From Zygnema cylindricum (lineage: Eukaryota; Streptophyta; Zygnematophyceae; Zygnematales; Zygnemataceae), in NCBI GenBank assembly GCA_037447655.1, contig JBBHKE010001206.1:175478-239477 (forward strand): a stretch of 64,000 bases of DNA, read 5' to 3'. Both the position numbers and the translations under genes were made by a program. Below the pieces are notes generated by a model. That model was not told the DNA's origin. It made no database searches and worked only from the letters and a program-made list of their open reading frames with translations. This document shows positions 33,001 to 43,500 of the stretch, piece by piece. Position 1 is the first letter of the stretch, and every line of letters begins with the position of its first letter.

Positions 33001-36000
33001 GTCCTGCCTGTTTGCAATATAGATTCAAAAGGTCCGGCAGAATGGCGACATGGGCAACAACAACGTGCCCATTGCCGCAACACTGAATCAGGTTCACCAC
33101 TAAGTACAGCGTGCCACAAATCACACATGTTGTTGGTTGGGCCTGCCGATGCATCTAAAGATTTGCATTGGCCTTAAAAGCTCTTCGTGAAGTGTGCGAT
33201 CCGTGGGCCGCTCGCGGTGCCTCGTCGCCTCCCATCATTCACGTTGCTCGCGTCTCGGCATCTTCGTTCATCTTGTAACAGCATGGGCCTCGGCATTTTT
33301 TTTGGGCTGCTGGGCCGCTTGCTCCATGCTCTTCCGCTCGTGACCAACATGCACTTGTTGTCTATGTGTGCCACGTAGGCTGCGACATGGCGGAACTCCA
33401 ATAGAAAGTTGATGAAAAGGTTGTCAAGTTGCAGGAGAGGAGGAGGAGAGGAGGTGTTGACAGCAACAGATGAAAGAGCGAAAGGAGAGGGAAAGGCGGC
33501 AGCGGCGTGTGACGCTAGTTAGATGGAAGAATCACGAAGTTCATGTCACGATGGTGGCCGCGACACCAGCAGCGTTCCTCGAGGTGTGTCATGACACTCA
33601 TGTCGATTGCTCGCGAAGCAACCAATCACAAACATTGAAAAGTCACAAATAGACGGATGTCTTGTGCTTAGGAATATAGTTGGGATGGACCATCGCATAC
33701 GAGTATTTCCTCTTTTGTCTGGCCAGTCGTGTAGACTAGTAGTATAATATGTATACGATTGGAAACGCTATATATTGTGACCACGTATAGTACACGCATT
33801 GTAAGTGAATTTCCCGTATAGTAAAGGCATTATCTATATTTAATACAGTGTAAGATATATGCTATCGGAAGTACTATACATTGTGACCCTGTATAGTATG
33901 CGCACTATACGTGAAATTCCCGTGTAGTACAGGTATTATATGCTATGTATAATAGAGTATAATATATATTCATTTGAAAACTTGTGGCCTCGAATAGTAA
34001 AGGGCACTATACCTGAAATTCCTGTTTAGTACGGGTATTATACGGGGTAACAGTTTATTGTGTTTTCAATTGTTTGCGCTCATTAAACCTATGCTTAAAA
34101 TGGAGACAAGCTATGATGGCTATGATGCACTATTTTACGGATATCGTATGCGATGTATTCTTCGATATATTGCCCCTTTAGACGCTACACGATGCAACGT
34201 TAATAAATATAACAAGTCTATCGAGACCATAATAATGTTTAGAACCATAATCGAGCTTATAGAGACCATAATTCATGTTTAGGGACCATAATGGAGCCTG
34301 TAAAGACCATAGTAATGTTTAGGGACAATAATTTAGCATATAGAGACCATAATTAGTGCTAAGGGACCATAATTGGTCTTTATAATGAGAATTGACGGAG
34401 GATTCTTTAGGGATTGTTTCGTGTTTTTTAAGCCCTTTTTTTAATTCAATTTAATTGTTTATTTTAACAGTGTATGAAGGAAATAGCCGCCGCTTTGGTT
34501 TTCTCCTTTTTATTCTTTTTACCCCTTTTTAAGTCCCTTCTTGGGATGTAACCGTGTACAAAAAATATATGAACTTATTCCCAATACACTTCTTAATTCT
34601 CTTCTCTTTTCCTTTTTTTGAAGCCCCTTATTGATTCGATTTTAATATTTATTTAAACAGTGTATGAAGGAGATTGACGATGCTATCGGTTGTTTCCTTT
34701 GTATGTCTAATCCTCTTTCTTTTCTACCCCTTTTTAGCCCCTTTTTGGGATATAACCGTGTACGAACAAGATATGAACTTATTCCCAATTCTCTTTTTAA
34801 TCCTCTTCTCTTTTCGAATTTTTTAAGCCCTATTTTTTATTCGATTTAATTATTTATTTTAACAGTGTATGAAAGAGATGGCCGATGCTATTAGCTGTTT
34901 CCTTTGTATTCGTTGTACCCCTTCAGGTTATATACCAAAAAATAGTACTATATGAAGGTGATATTTACGTATTCGCAATTCTCTTCTCTTTTCATATTTT
35001 TAAGCCCCTTTTTTTATTCGATTTTATTATTTATTTAAACAGTGTATGTAGGATATAGCCGATGCTATCGGTTTTTTCCTTTGTCTATCTAATCCTCTTT
35101 CCTTCTTACCCCTTTTTAAGCACCTTTTTCAGATATAACCGTGTGTACGAAGGAGATGTTAACATGAAACGATGAAATGAATTAAGTATTCTTAATTCTT
35201 TTCCCTTTTCATAATTTTTAAGCCCCCTTTTTTGATTCAATTTTATTATTACATTTAAACAGTGTATGAAGGAGATAGTCGATGCTATTAGCTTTCTTCG
35301 GTATTCTTTTTACCCTTATTTAAGCCCCTTCTTGGGATATAGCCGTGTACAAAAAAGATATGAACTTATTTCCAATTCTATTCTCTTTTCATATTTTTAA
35401 GCCCCTTTTTTTATTCGATTTTATTATTTATTTAAACAGTGTATGAAGGAAATAGCCGATGCTATTGGTTGTTCAATTACTTTTATGGCAAAACCGGACG
35501 AAAGTCAACCGGGGTCAAGCTGTCATATCCACTTAAGTTTATGGAAAGAGGGGAAAAATGTTTTCGACGGAAATTCGAGACTCGGCGATTTAAATTGCAG
35601 GTTAGTTTATGGAATTTAGGTTTGGGAATGTGTTTGGGTTTCTGGGTTTTTGAGGTTTTTTGGGTTTTTGGGGGGTGGAACGTTGAAGTGGTTTTTGGAT
35701 TTTTGGTTTTTGTTTTGGGAAAGTTGGAAATGTATTCCGCCTTTTGTTTTCATTTTTAGGGAAGTTCGAAAAGCTTTTAGCTTTTAGTGTTTTTGGTTTT
35801 CTTTGTGTTTTTTAAGTTTTTTTTGGGAAGTTGGGAAGGTTTTAGTTTAAATTCGATATTTTGGGAAGCTGTAGAGGTTTTTAAGCTTTCTTTGGGGGGA
35901 AGGGAGACTTAGAAATGTTAAACTTTTTTTGTTTTTTTTTGGACGTTTTTTTTTTTGGGGACGTTTTTTATTTTAATGTTTTCTTTCATAAAAGGCAATC

Positions 36001-38241
36001 TGGGGACGCTCTGCCGAGGTGTTGCTTTGAGAACCGGATTTAACCCTTTCTCCCTGGTCTTCGATCCCCTCTTAGCCTTCTTCCTTCTTCCTTTCCTTTC
36101 GATCTTTCCTCATCTCTTTATTAATCCTATTAACAACTCAGGCACACAATTTGGGCCAAATTCATTATTAGCAACACTAATTTATGATTTTGGGTTGAAA
36201 AAAGTTTACTCAAAATGAGAGAGATTAACTCTAATTGCGATTAACTTTAATTAAACTATAGCCTAATTTTGAAAGAAAATCTTTGATTTTTGTGATTTGA
36301 GTTTAATACTAAAAATGTGCTAATCTAATTTTGACATTCGGTCCTTAAATTGGACTCTAATTTTTTCTTAAACTCTTATCAATTTAATTTATTCAGTTTA
36401 TTTTTTTAAGTTTAAATGGTTGCAGTGAGGAGTTCCGGTGGTTTTTGGGCGGCTGGATGAAGCATTGTTCGGAAATGATGGTTTTCTACGCCCCTACTGT
36501 AAATTCGTATAAACGTTTTGTTTCGTCTTCTTGGGCTCCAACTGCTATTGCTTGGTGACATTTTCTTTCTTTTCTCTTTTTTTTTTTTTCTTATTTCTAT
36601 ATTTATGTATATATGTATATATTTTATGTGAATGTGTGTTGCACGTGTTTTGGTTCCCATCTTTTTTTTTTGAAACTTCTTAGGTTTAATGGAAATTATT
36701 CCTCAAGCTTTCACATGTTCTTGGTTTTTTTGCTTTACCTGTCCAGTGAAGCCACTCCTCTACTCTTTTTTTTTCTTCAATCTCTCCAATCACATAAAAA
36801 TGTTCATTATCGCAATGAGTGGGTTAAAGGTTTTACAAATTGAATTATTTTGTCTTCACACTTTTTCTAATAACAAAATTTGTTAATAAAACATCTTTGT
36901 TATACCAACATTTTTTGATTCCAGATGAAAGAAATTTCTCACTTTGTACAACCTTTCTAAAACAAAAGTTGATAAGAAGTCTTTTTTACACCCCTCCTAT
37001 TTTTGACTCTTGGGTTGGGGAAAAGTTAACGAATCCAATTGTTTTGTCTTCACACTTCCTCATCGTAATTTCTTAATAAAAAATCTTAAGACAAACTTTC
37101 TAATCAAAAGTTCTTAGTAAAAACTTTTTTCATGCTGTTTTGACTCCTGACGAATTGAATCGTTTCCGATTCACCCTTTCAAATCACAAAACTTGTTTAT
37201 AACACATTTTTTAATTTCTTTTCCTGTTTTGAGTCCGGGATACTGGTAACTGTACAATTACTTCCTCTTTCACATACCATTTTCTGTTTCAACTCCAGAA
37301 GTATTGGGTCGGGAAAAGAATTAGAGTCAAATTGTTTTGTTTTGACTCTCTTTCTCTTTTAAACCGCTTTCTTGTTTATACCACTTTCTTATTTTTTACT
37401 ACAGGAGTATCGATAACTGTACAGCGTCTTTTTGCATAGTTGGGTCGAAAAAAAGTTTACGAACCAAATTGTCTTGTCTTGACCCTCTTTTTTTTTTAAC
37501 ACCACTTTCTTTTTTAGACCGCTTTCTTTTTTCCACCAATTTCTTTCTTGACTCCAGGAGCATCGATAACCGTACAATGTCTTTTTGTATTGTTGGGTCG
37601 GAAAAAAAGCTACAAATCGAAATGTTTTATTTTGACCCTTTCTTTTTTATGCCGATTCCTTTTTACACCGCTTTCTTTTGTTCAACTCCAGGAGTATCGA
37701 TAACCGTACCTCGTCTTTTCGTATTGTCGGGTCGGGCAAAAGTTTACGAATTGAAATGTTTTATTTGACCCCTCTTTCTTTAAATCCCCGCTTTCTTTTT
37801 TAGACCGCTTTCTTTTTCACGTCACTTTCTTTTTTACACCACTTTCTTTTTTTGGATTCCAGGAGTATCGACAACCGTACCGCGTCTTTCCGTATTGTCG
37901 GGTCGGGAAAAAGTTTACGAATCGAATGCCGTCTTCCGGGAGCCGATTGCAATCCTTATTTGGCTTTTGCGGCAGTTCTGGCGTCAGGTATAGATGGGAT
38001 AAAAAACAAAATAGAACCTCCTCCAATGTTTCAAGGAGACGCATATCGAGGAACGGATCTTCAACACGTCCCAAAGACTCTTTTGGAGGCTCTCGATTTA
38101 TTTGAGAAAAGTGAGTTTGCGTTACTTTCTTTTGGAGAAGATGTTCATAAACACTACTGTCATTTTTTTCGAACGGAATGTCGAGCGTTCGATCGAGCGG
38201 TCACAGATTGGGAGAAAGCTCGATATTTCGAACAGATTTGA
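27035..38241 (+). CDS. Glutamine synthetase type I-like ligase (gamma-glutamyl-amine synthetase-like), eight exons
   Basis: The exons are 27035-27144, 28037-28216, 29000-29183, 29922-30009, 30830-30969, 35440-35600, 36426-36554 and 37863-38241. Phases match at every junction and give 456 residues, the usual size of bacterial-type GlnA paralogues. In this family Glu and an amine or ammonia are joined using ATP. Visible motifs: N-terminal beta-grasp with AITDCYGRMLGKR; MAASELEYF with metal-binding Glu at 144-146; GEYGVGQHEIN at about 206-216; ATP signature KPDESQPGSSCHIHLSL at 252-268; NSYKRF, the Arg-containing loop; DNRTASFR and IECRLPGADCNPYLAFA near the end. It resembles polyamine- or amine-directed GlnA homologues more than the 350-residue plant cytosolic GS; the substrate is inferred only. 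The ATG at 27035 is the first in frame, but the frame is open to an acceptor-like TTTTCCAG at 26954-26961, so a longer N-terminus or upstream exon is possible. The exon 4 acceptor is weak and chosen by family alignment. Confidence 0.9.
27549..27748. mobile_element. MITE I copy 3 (200 bp, complete) in synthetase intron 1
   Basis: TA|CTTCGCCCATCGCTATTAGAG and CTCTAATAACGCTCCACGGTG|TA with family interior. It serves as the empty site for the MITE K insertion at 25386. Confidence 0.88.
28258..28625. repeat. Degenerate AT-rich tandem repeat in synthetase intron 2
   Basis: The phrase GTGTATAATCAACGATG and variants recur about a dozen times with 20-40 bp spacing and interspersed ATATATTAGTGTA. It occupies nearly half of the intron. 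Confidence 0.8.
28868..28999 (+). repeat. Decoy 3' splice site: copy of the start of synthetase exon 3
   Basis: A copy of the acceptor and about 85 exon bases starts at 28888, 112 bp before the real exon start at 29000. Both read TAG|GCTCGAGAAAACGG and continue with ACTTTGTA(C/A)TGTTGAAAA. The decoy reading frame has diverged and is not usable. Confidence 0.88.
29240..29505. mobile_element. J-type MITE with duplicated left end, in synthetase intron 3
   Basis: CACCGTGTATCGAATTAGCG at about 29247 is repeated as CACTGAGTATCGAATTAGTG at 29348, a tandem duplication of the left end and flank of about 101 bp. The element ends CTAATAACGATATATGGTG|TA at about 29503. Confidence 0.7.
30595..30829 (+). 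repeat. Decoy 3' splice site: copy of the start of synthetase exon 5
   Basis: About 119 bp of intron end plus the acceptor and first bases of exon 5 is present twice. ATGAGTTTATCAG|CTC occurs with AG at 30709-30710 (decoy) and 30828-30829 (real). Both copies carry GCCTCGATCGTTT(T/C)ATGAG just before the acceptor. Confidence 0.88.
31005..31155. repeat. Degenerate tandem repeat (GACCATAATTAGTGTTTAGG), left part
   Basis: Six or more units of about 25 bp follow the exon 5 donor. The same motif forms another cluster at 34215-34385, on the far side of the 3-kb insertion in this intron, so the array was probably split. Confidence 0.8.
31695..33679. mobile_element. 2-kb foldback element, near-palindrome, in synthetase intron 5
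   Basis: Left arm 31695 to about 32640 and right arm about 32740 to 33679 are imperfect inverted copies along their whole length. Matching landmarks: CTATATTACTAAGTG / CTATATTCCTAAGCA at the tips; ACTTTTTCAATGTTTGTGA / ACTTTTCAATGTTTGTGA; GGAGTTCCGCCATGTC in both; TTTAGATGCATCG in both; GAGATGGACCAT(T/C)GCATGCGAG near the centre. No long coding frame was found in either arm. The intron transcript could form a long hairpin RNA. Confidence 0.85.
33775..34055. repeat. ~104-bp minisatellite next to the foldback element
   Basis: TTGTGACC-type starts at 33775, 33881 and 33982 (spacing 106 and 101), each followed by CGTATAGTACACGCATT and GTGAAATTCCCGTATAGTA. Single related units lie at 31622, just left of the foldback, and at 32690 at its centre, which ties the array and the foldback together. 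Confidence 0.8.
34215..34385. repeat. Degenerate tandem repeat (GACCATAATTAGTGTTTAGG), right part
   Basis: About eight units, same motif as 31005-31155. It lies between the minisatellite and the exon 6 decoy array. Confidence 0.8.
34430..35439 (+). repeat. Array of five decoy 3' splice sites before synthetase exon 6
   Basis: The acceptor plus about 40 exon bases, TTTAAACAG|TGTATGAAGG, is repeated with exon-like starts at 34471, 34661, 34866, 35043 and 35263, before the true start at 35440. Spacings are 190, 205, 177, 220 and 177 bp. Every copy also carries the same intron context (AAGCCCC, T-run, GATTCGATTTTA) before the AG. After the copied exon bases each decoy runs into T-rich intron sequence. 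Confidence 0.93.
36140..36255. mobile_element. MITE I remnant in synthetase intron 6
   Basis: GGGCCAAATTCATTATTAGCAACACTAATTTATGATTTTGGGT and the AGAGATTAACTCTAATTGCG end match the right two thirds of 27549-27748; the left end is gone. Confidence 0.6.
36810..37862 (+). repeat. Array of decoy 3' splice sites before the last synthetase exon
   Basis: Clear copies of the acceptor and about 66 exon bases, CCAG|GAGTATCGATAACCG, start at 37405, 37558 and 37692; the real exon starts at 37863. Spacings are 153, 134 and 171 bp. More decayed or deleted copies are visible near 36925, 37003, 37145, 37230 and 37299. The nearest decoy still reads the exon peptide almost unchanged (SIDNRTSSFRIVGSGKSLRI), the next less so. 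Confidence 0.92.
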
Positions 38242-39660
38242 AAAAGTATGATTGGTTTTTTCAAAAGTGATACGATATTTTGAAAGTGATACGATATTCC
38301 TGACAGATTTGAGAAACGGTGATTGTTAATTAATGAAAGCGATAATTTAAAAGTTTGGAGATGAAGATTCCGAGATGGTTAAGGAACAGAGATTCATTCG
38401 GAGAGCTGTCAGAATTCCTCCAACACTCAGTGTAGATAATGTTAAATAGAATAAACTAATTTCTTAAGACTTATTTCAGCCTAGTTATGCTCCGTGAATG
38501 ATGAAGCTTTTTACTTATTAAAGAAATTGCAAAACCATCCTTCGTAGAAAAGGAATATAGTCTCAAACTGTTTGGGCAAGGATGTCTGTGTAGACCGTTA
38601 TTTTTTTTTGGATAGTTTGTAATGGTTCTTTTGTCATGTTAGTAACTTATAAACTGACAGAAAAGCAAAAGAGCATCTCTAAGGTATGTCCTATGAGATG
38701 GGCACGTAATATAGGCAGAATTCTTTAGAGTTGTTTTTTTTTTTTTTTTTTCTTTTTTTTTCGAATTTATCAAAAAGCGGAAAAAAGACCACTCAGGCGT
38801 TACATTATAATAGTGGTCAAATAGTTAATTATGTACGGTAGTGGTTCCTCAAATCTCATATAAATTAAAATAAATTTAATTGTGTAACGACAGAAAAGGC
38901 GTTGAAACAATGATGACAAAAAAAAATTCAAGTGTGGTGGATTTGTCGCTTAAGAAATAGGATGTTTTGTAATGTAAAAGTATTGCGGAGTAACGTCACA
39001 TTACAGTTTAACAAAAATGTAACACTACAATACCGTATGTTTAAGACAACTTTATATATTGGAGGCTCATATGGATTCTATCTTTTTTTCCAAATGCTGC
39101 CCAAGCGGTTAATTAAGGCAAAGATTTAGAACATCTTGGCAGGACATTGATATTTTGGAAACCAAATAGCAAAAAGACAAAATTAACCGGAAGTTTGTAC
39201 AGAGACTAGTTGTTACATTTGTCAGCTAGTCAAGATATTGCTATTATCTTTTTGACCAATTAAGTTTTATTGATAATCAGACTCAGATGAATATCTATCA
39301 TATTAATGAAAACTATACTTCTGCATAGAATATTAAAATATACTTTAATGCATATAATATTTAAAATATACTTTAATACGTACTACAGAAGACGTGACCA
39401 TCCTATGTCGTTACAAAGTCAGTCAAATGTCAAAACTTTCAGAGCGGCGACACACTCATCAAGACTTATCACCCGAAACTATTGAAGGAGAGGCAGAGGT
39501 AATGGAACAGGTAGGGAGAGGTCAAATGCATGTAGCATTGCTTGCTTCTACGGTCAAATCAAAAAGTACAGACGTACAAAATACAAAAGACACAAACCCA
39601 CAAAAGACGTGTGAAACATTTATACTAACATTTGCCTACCAGTCCCCACTATGAAACATT
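38242..39660. other. AT-rich intergenic DNA downstream of the synthetase gene
   Basis: No gene is supported. A T-run lies at 38739-38762, and AAAATATACTTTAATGCATAT is repeated near 39330-39385. The first few hundred bases probably include the synthetase 3' UTR. Confidence 0.55.
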
Positions 39661-39675
39661 CCAGTGTAATAAATA

Positions 39676-39891
39676 CACCATGTTTCGCTACTAGTGTTAA
39701 TAATTTTATCACCACTTACAACATCTTTTCTCCGTACAAATTTGTCCAATCTTTAATTTGAGACGCTAATTGGAAGCTGGGAATCTTGCCTTTCAATAGC
39801 AACCGTCAGATCCTCAATTCGACATGTATGTACGGAGAAAAGATGTTTTAATTGGCAAAAAAAACATTGACACTAATAGCAATACACGGTG
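39676..39891. mobile_element. MITE J (216 bp)
   Basis: TA|CACCATGTTTCGCTACTAGTG and CACTAATAGCAATACACGGTG|TA. Internal inverted pair ACATCTTTTCTCCGTACA / TGTACGGAGAAAAGATGT. It lies about 670 bp beyond the FKBP stop codon. Confidence 0.88.
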
Positions 39892-40560
39892 TAGCGTCTA
39901 GAAGTCGTGTGTTTTATTATAATCGAGTTTCTCTCCAATCGCATTTCCTTTTCAGGATTCAAACACTCATCATTTCCTTCTCCTAAAAATGTAATGTGGA
40001 AGAAACTACCGTAAATTGTCAACCAAAGACATTCACAAAAAACAAATCAATCAGAACCAACAAAAATCCAAGTAACCTGGGTTCAGTAACCAGACTGGAT
40101 CCATTTGTCTCACCTTATAAGCAAAAAAAAAAAAAAAAAATGATACAAGAAAAAAAAGTACACATTAATCTTTGTATGCAAAAAACCAAATACTGAGTCA
40201 TACAAAATCATCTACCGCTAAAGCAGAAACTAAACACTAATAATCCCTAAAAAAACAACGCATCTTCACTAACAGATTCTTCACTAACAGAATCTTCACT
40301 AAAAGACAAAACCATATGCGACAAAATCACATGCGACCAGTTGCCCATTTAGGCAACAAATGCCCTAAATCGCCTATAGTCCTGCACTTTCTATACAGAA
40401 AAAAAAAAAAAAACATTCAATTTGATCCAGTGGTACCCATTTTAAGAGCCGTAAAAGGGTCTATATGTTTTAACTCTCCAGTCATAACTATCCAAATCAT
40501 GCCACCAAATTTAATGTGGATTTGGATTTACGAACTTTTGCAAATTACCCAAAACTAAGT

Positions 40561-43500
40561 TTAGGCGGTCGCCTCTTCAACCACCATAGGCTCCGCATTT
40601 TGTTCCTCCGCCTGTCATAAAAATCCAAATAGGACAAATTTCAGTCAACTTTATTTTCAAAAAACTTTTGAGTCAAACTGTCTTTTCAACTTTTTTTTGA
40701 CCTCAGAACCTTTCAAAGCTCTTTTATATCCCGAAAACTCTCGAAGAAAGAAAAATACAAGAACGATTCTCATCCTCAAAGCAAAAAACCCTTACAGACA
40801 TCAGAACCAATTATTTTTCATCAATTTTCGACCATCGAAGTTTTTAGGAACCCTTTGCTTCACTGATTTACAGATTTACCAAACTCTAAAAACATTTTTT
40901 TATTCCAATATACAAAAGCAGTGAACAAAAAATACAATTGTACGCAAACCTTCCAATACTATTTACTTTGTACTCAGTACATCAATTGTACTCAGTAACT
41001 AATTTGTACTCGGTACATTAATTAATTAGTGTTTATTTTGTACCCAGTACGTAAATTAAATAGTATTTAGTATTTACTTTGTACTCAGTTCTTATGTACA
41101 AATTTAAATAGGAAATCGACTTCACAGATCCCGTACGTTAACGTGTCATAAGACAGATTTTACCAAATCTATCTCTTGAGCTACATTTGTATAGAAAAAT
41201 ATGAGAGAAAAGGAAGAAATTACAAAAGTAACTAATGTAGCGGTTAGAATAGCTTTTCTTTTTGCTCAGTTAGGAGATAACAAAAAAAGTTTCAATAAAA
41301 CGACATTACAGGAGGATTATGGACACAATATTACGTTAAATTAATTTTAAAATCTCAGTTTCTCCCAACTGAAACCTACATAAAAATTAAAAAGTCATAC
41401 TTTTCAAAGTACTGATTTAGTTTGTACTTCATTTATTTATTACTTCATTTTTTTTATTTTTCGAATGGGTCCGTACTTAATTTTAGAGTTCAGACATTTC
41501 ATTTACAGCTACATACTCCCTTGTCAATCACTGAAACTGACCCTTGTGCATTTAGCAAATCCCGTTAATTAAAAAGTACATAAAAGTACAGAAATGGTAA
41601 ATACCTTTCCATGTCCATTAGCATCCGCAGTTTTTGGAGCCTTCTTCTCCTTGTCCTCCAACTTACTCATTCTAGAAAACATATTACCGTAGATTTTCGC
41701 TTCCTTCTTATTTTGCTCTGCAACTTTCACTTTCAATACTCGTAACTCTTGTTTTGCATCCCTGCAAAAATTCATCCGCAAATACACATAGATAGATACA
41801 GATGTCAATAAATACTAAATAGAAGTAGAAATAGAAATAGAAAGTAAAAATGGGAAAGATTAATTCACGAGATACAAAAACCTTGTTCACTCACCTATTC
41901 TCTGGATCGATCTCCAAAATCTTTTTAAGATCCCATTCTGCGAGGTCATAATCCTGGGTTCCTATATAGCCCTGAGCTCTTCTGAAAAGAGCTTTTACAT
42001 TTAGAGGCTGGCTCTCAAGAACCTGCAATTTCAAACTGACGGATTTTAGTAACTGAAATATCCTTGAAAATAAAACAATAATATCAATAAGAATGATAAT
42101 AAAAACACCTTCGTAGGATAGAAGGCTCTCAAGAACCTGCTAGTCAAACTGACTAGTTCTAGTGACTGAAAAATACTCGATGACAAAACAATAATATCAA
42201 TAAAAGTGATAATGAAAACAATTTATAAGGATAGCAGGCTCTCAAGAACCCGCAATTTCAAACAGACTAACTTTAGTAACTTAAAAAAAAAATGATAAAA
42301 ATAATAATATTACCAATAAGGATGATAATAATAATACGAAAAACACTAGTAACAATTAATGAAGGATTCATTTTTCGTAGAGAAAATTAAAAAACAAACT
42401 AAATACAGATGAAGAATAGTTGATTTTAGAATAATAAGGATAAAACAAATATCAAACAATAACAACAGTTATTGAAACAATAGAAGTAAAACAGAAAACC
42501 ACGAGCAACCAAGTAGAAATTAATACATGACTGGGTACTCTAACAAAGTAATAAACTTCCTTATAAGTCCAAAAAAGGCATGGAAGTTTTTGAATGGACA
42601 TTTGCAGCCCACAGATTTTAGCTTCTGCTGGAATGGAACCATCCTATATATAACGACAATTAAAAACGTGAGCCCAAAAACCAAAAAAGCTAAAAAAATA
42701 AAATTGTGTCTGAAGACAAACGACCTTATACATAAAAAACATAATAGAGGCTACACCATCCATAGACATGCCTGAAAAAGCCGATAGTGAAGTGTACCTT
42801 GTATGTCAATTTAACAGCCTCGTTGTAGTCCTTCAATTTCAGTTTGCAAGCCGCATTGTTGAGGTTGCAAGCAAGTTGGAGAGCTTTGCTTTGTTTCTTC
42901 TCCTCCTCCAAAAATTGACTGTCGTACTCTATCAACTTACAAGCCTGTGGAAACATTTAAATAACAAAAAAAAATGGAAAATGGGGTGAAAATCAGTCAG
43001 ATATTTGTCAGTTTATAGCAGCATCAGTTAGAACTATCGTCATCAGAATACATTTATTTTATAAAAACCTTTCCATAGTGGTAAGAAAATTGGGTGCATT
43101 TATATGTGTGTACACAGACAGGATGTGTGGGTGTATCTGTTATCCCTTGTATATATATGCATTGCGCATTTAAAATATGTATAGTTTATAATGTATATAT
43201 GATGTGAAATAAATACATATAATTGAGTATTTTCTAGACAATAAAAACATCACACCAACACAAAGGGTACCCATGATTGGACTGGGAGAACCAACTGGGC
43301 GACATGAAAATAACCATTGCAAATATAAACACTCCACATACTAGAACTGTTTTGTTGAATTGCATAAATAAACCCTTTACACACCTTAGTATACTTCTTT
43401 GATGCTCGAGAATACTTTCCTTCCTTGTACAAGGCATTGCCTTCCTCCTTTCTTTTGGCTGCATACTCCAACTTTTCTGCATTATCCAAGTCCCAAGATT

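Noticed and set aside
34471-35300. Decoy copies as alternative true exons of the synthetase
   Set aside because: After about 40 matching bases each copy turns into T-rich intron sequence with stops and no donor in frame. The catalytic ATP signature exists only in the last copy.
38932-39129. 65-codon frame after the synthetase gene
   Set aside because: AT-rich random composition with no homology or splice context.
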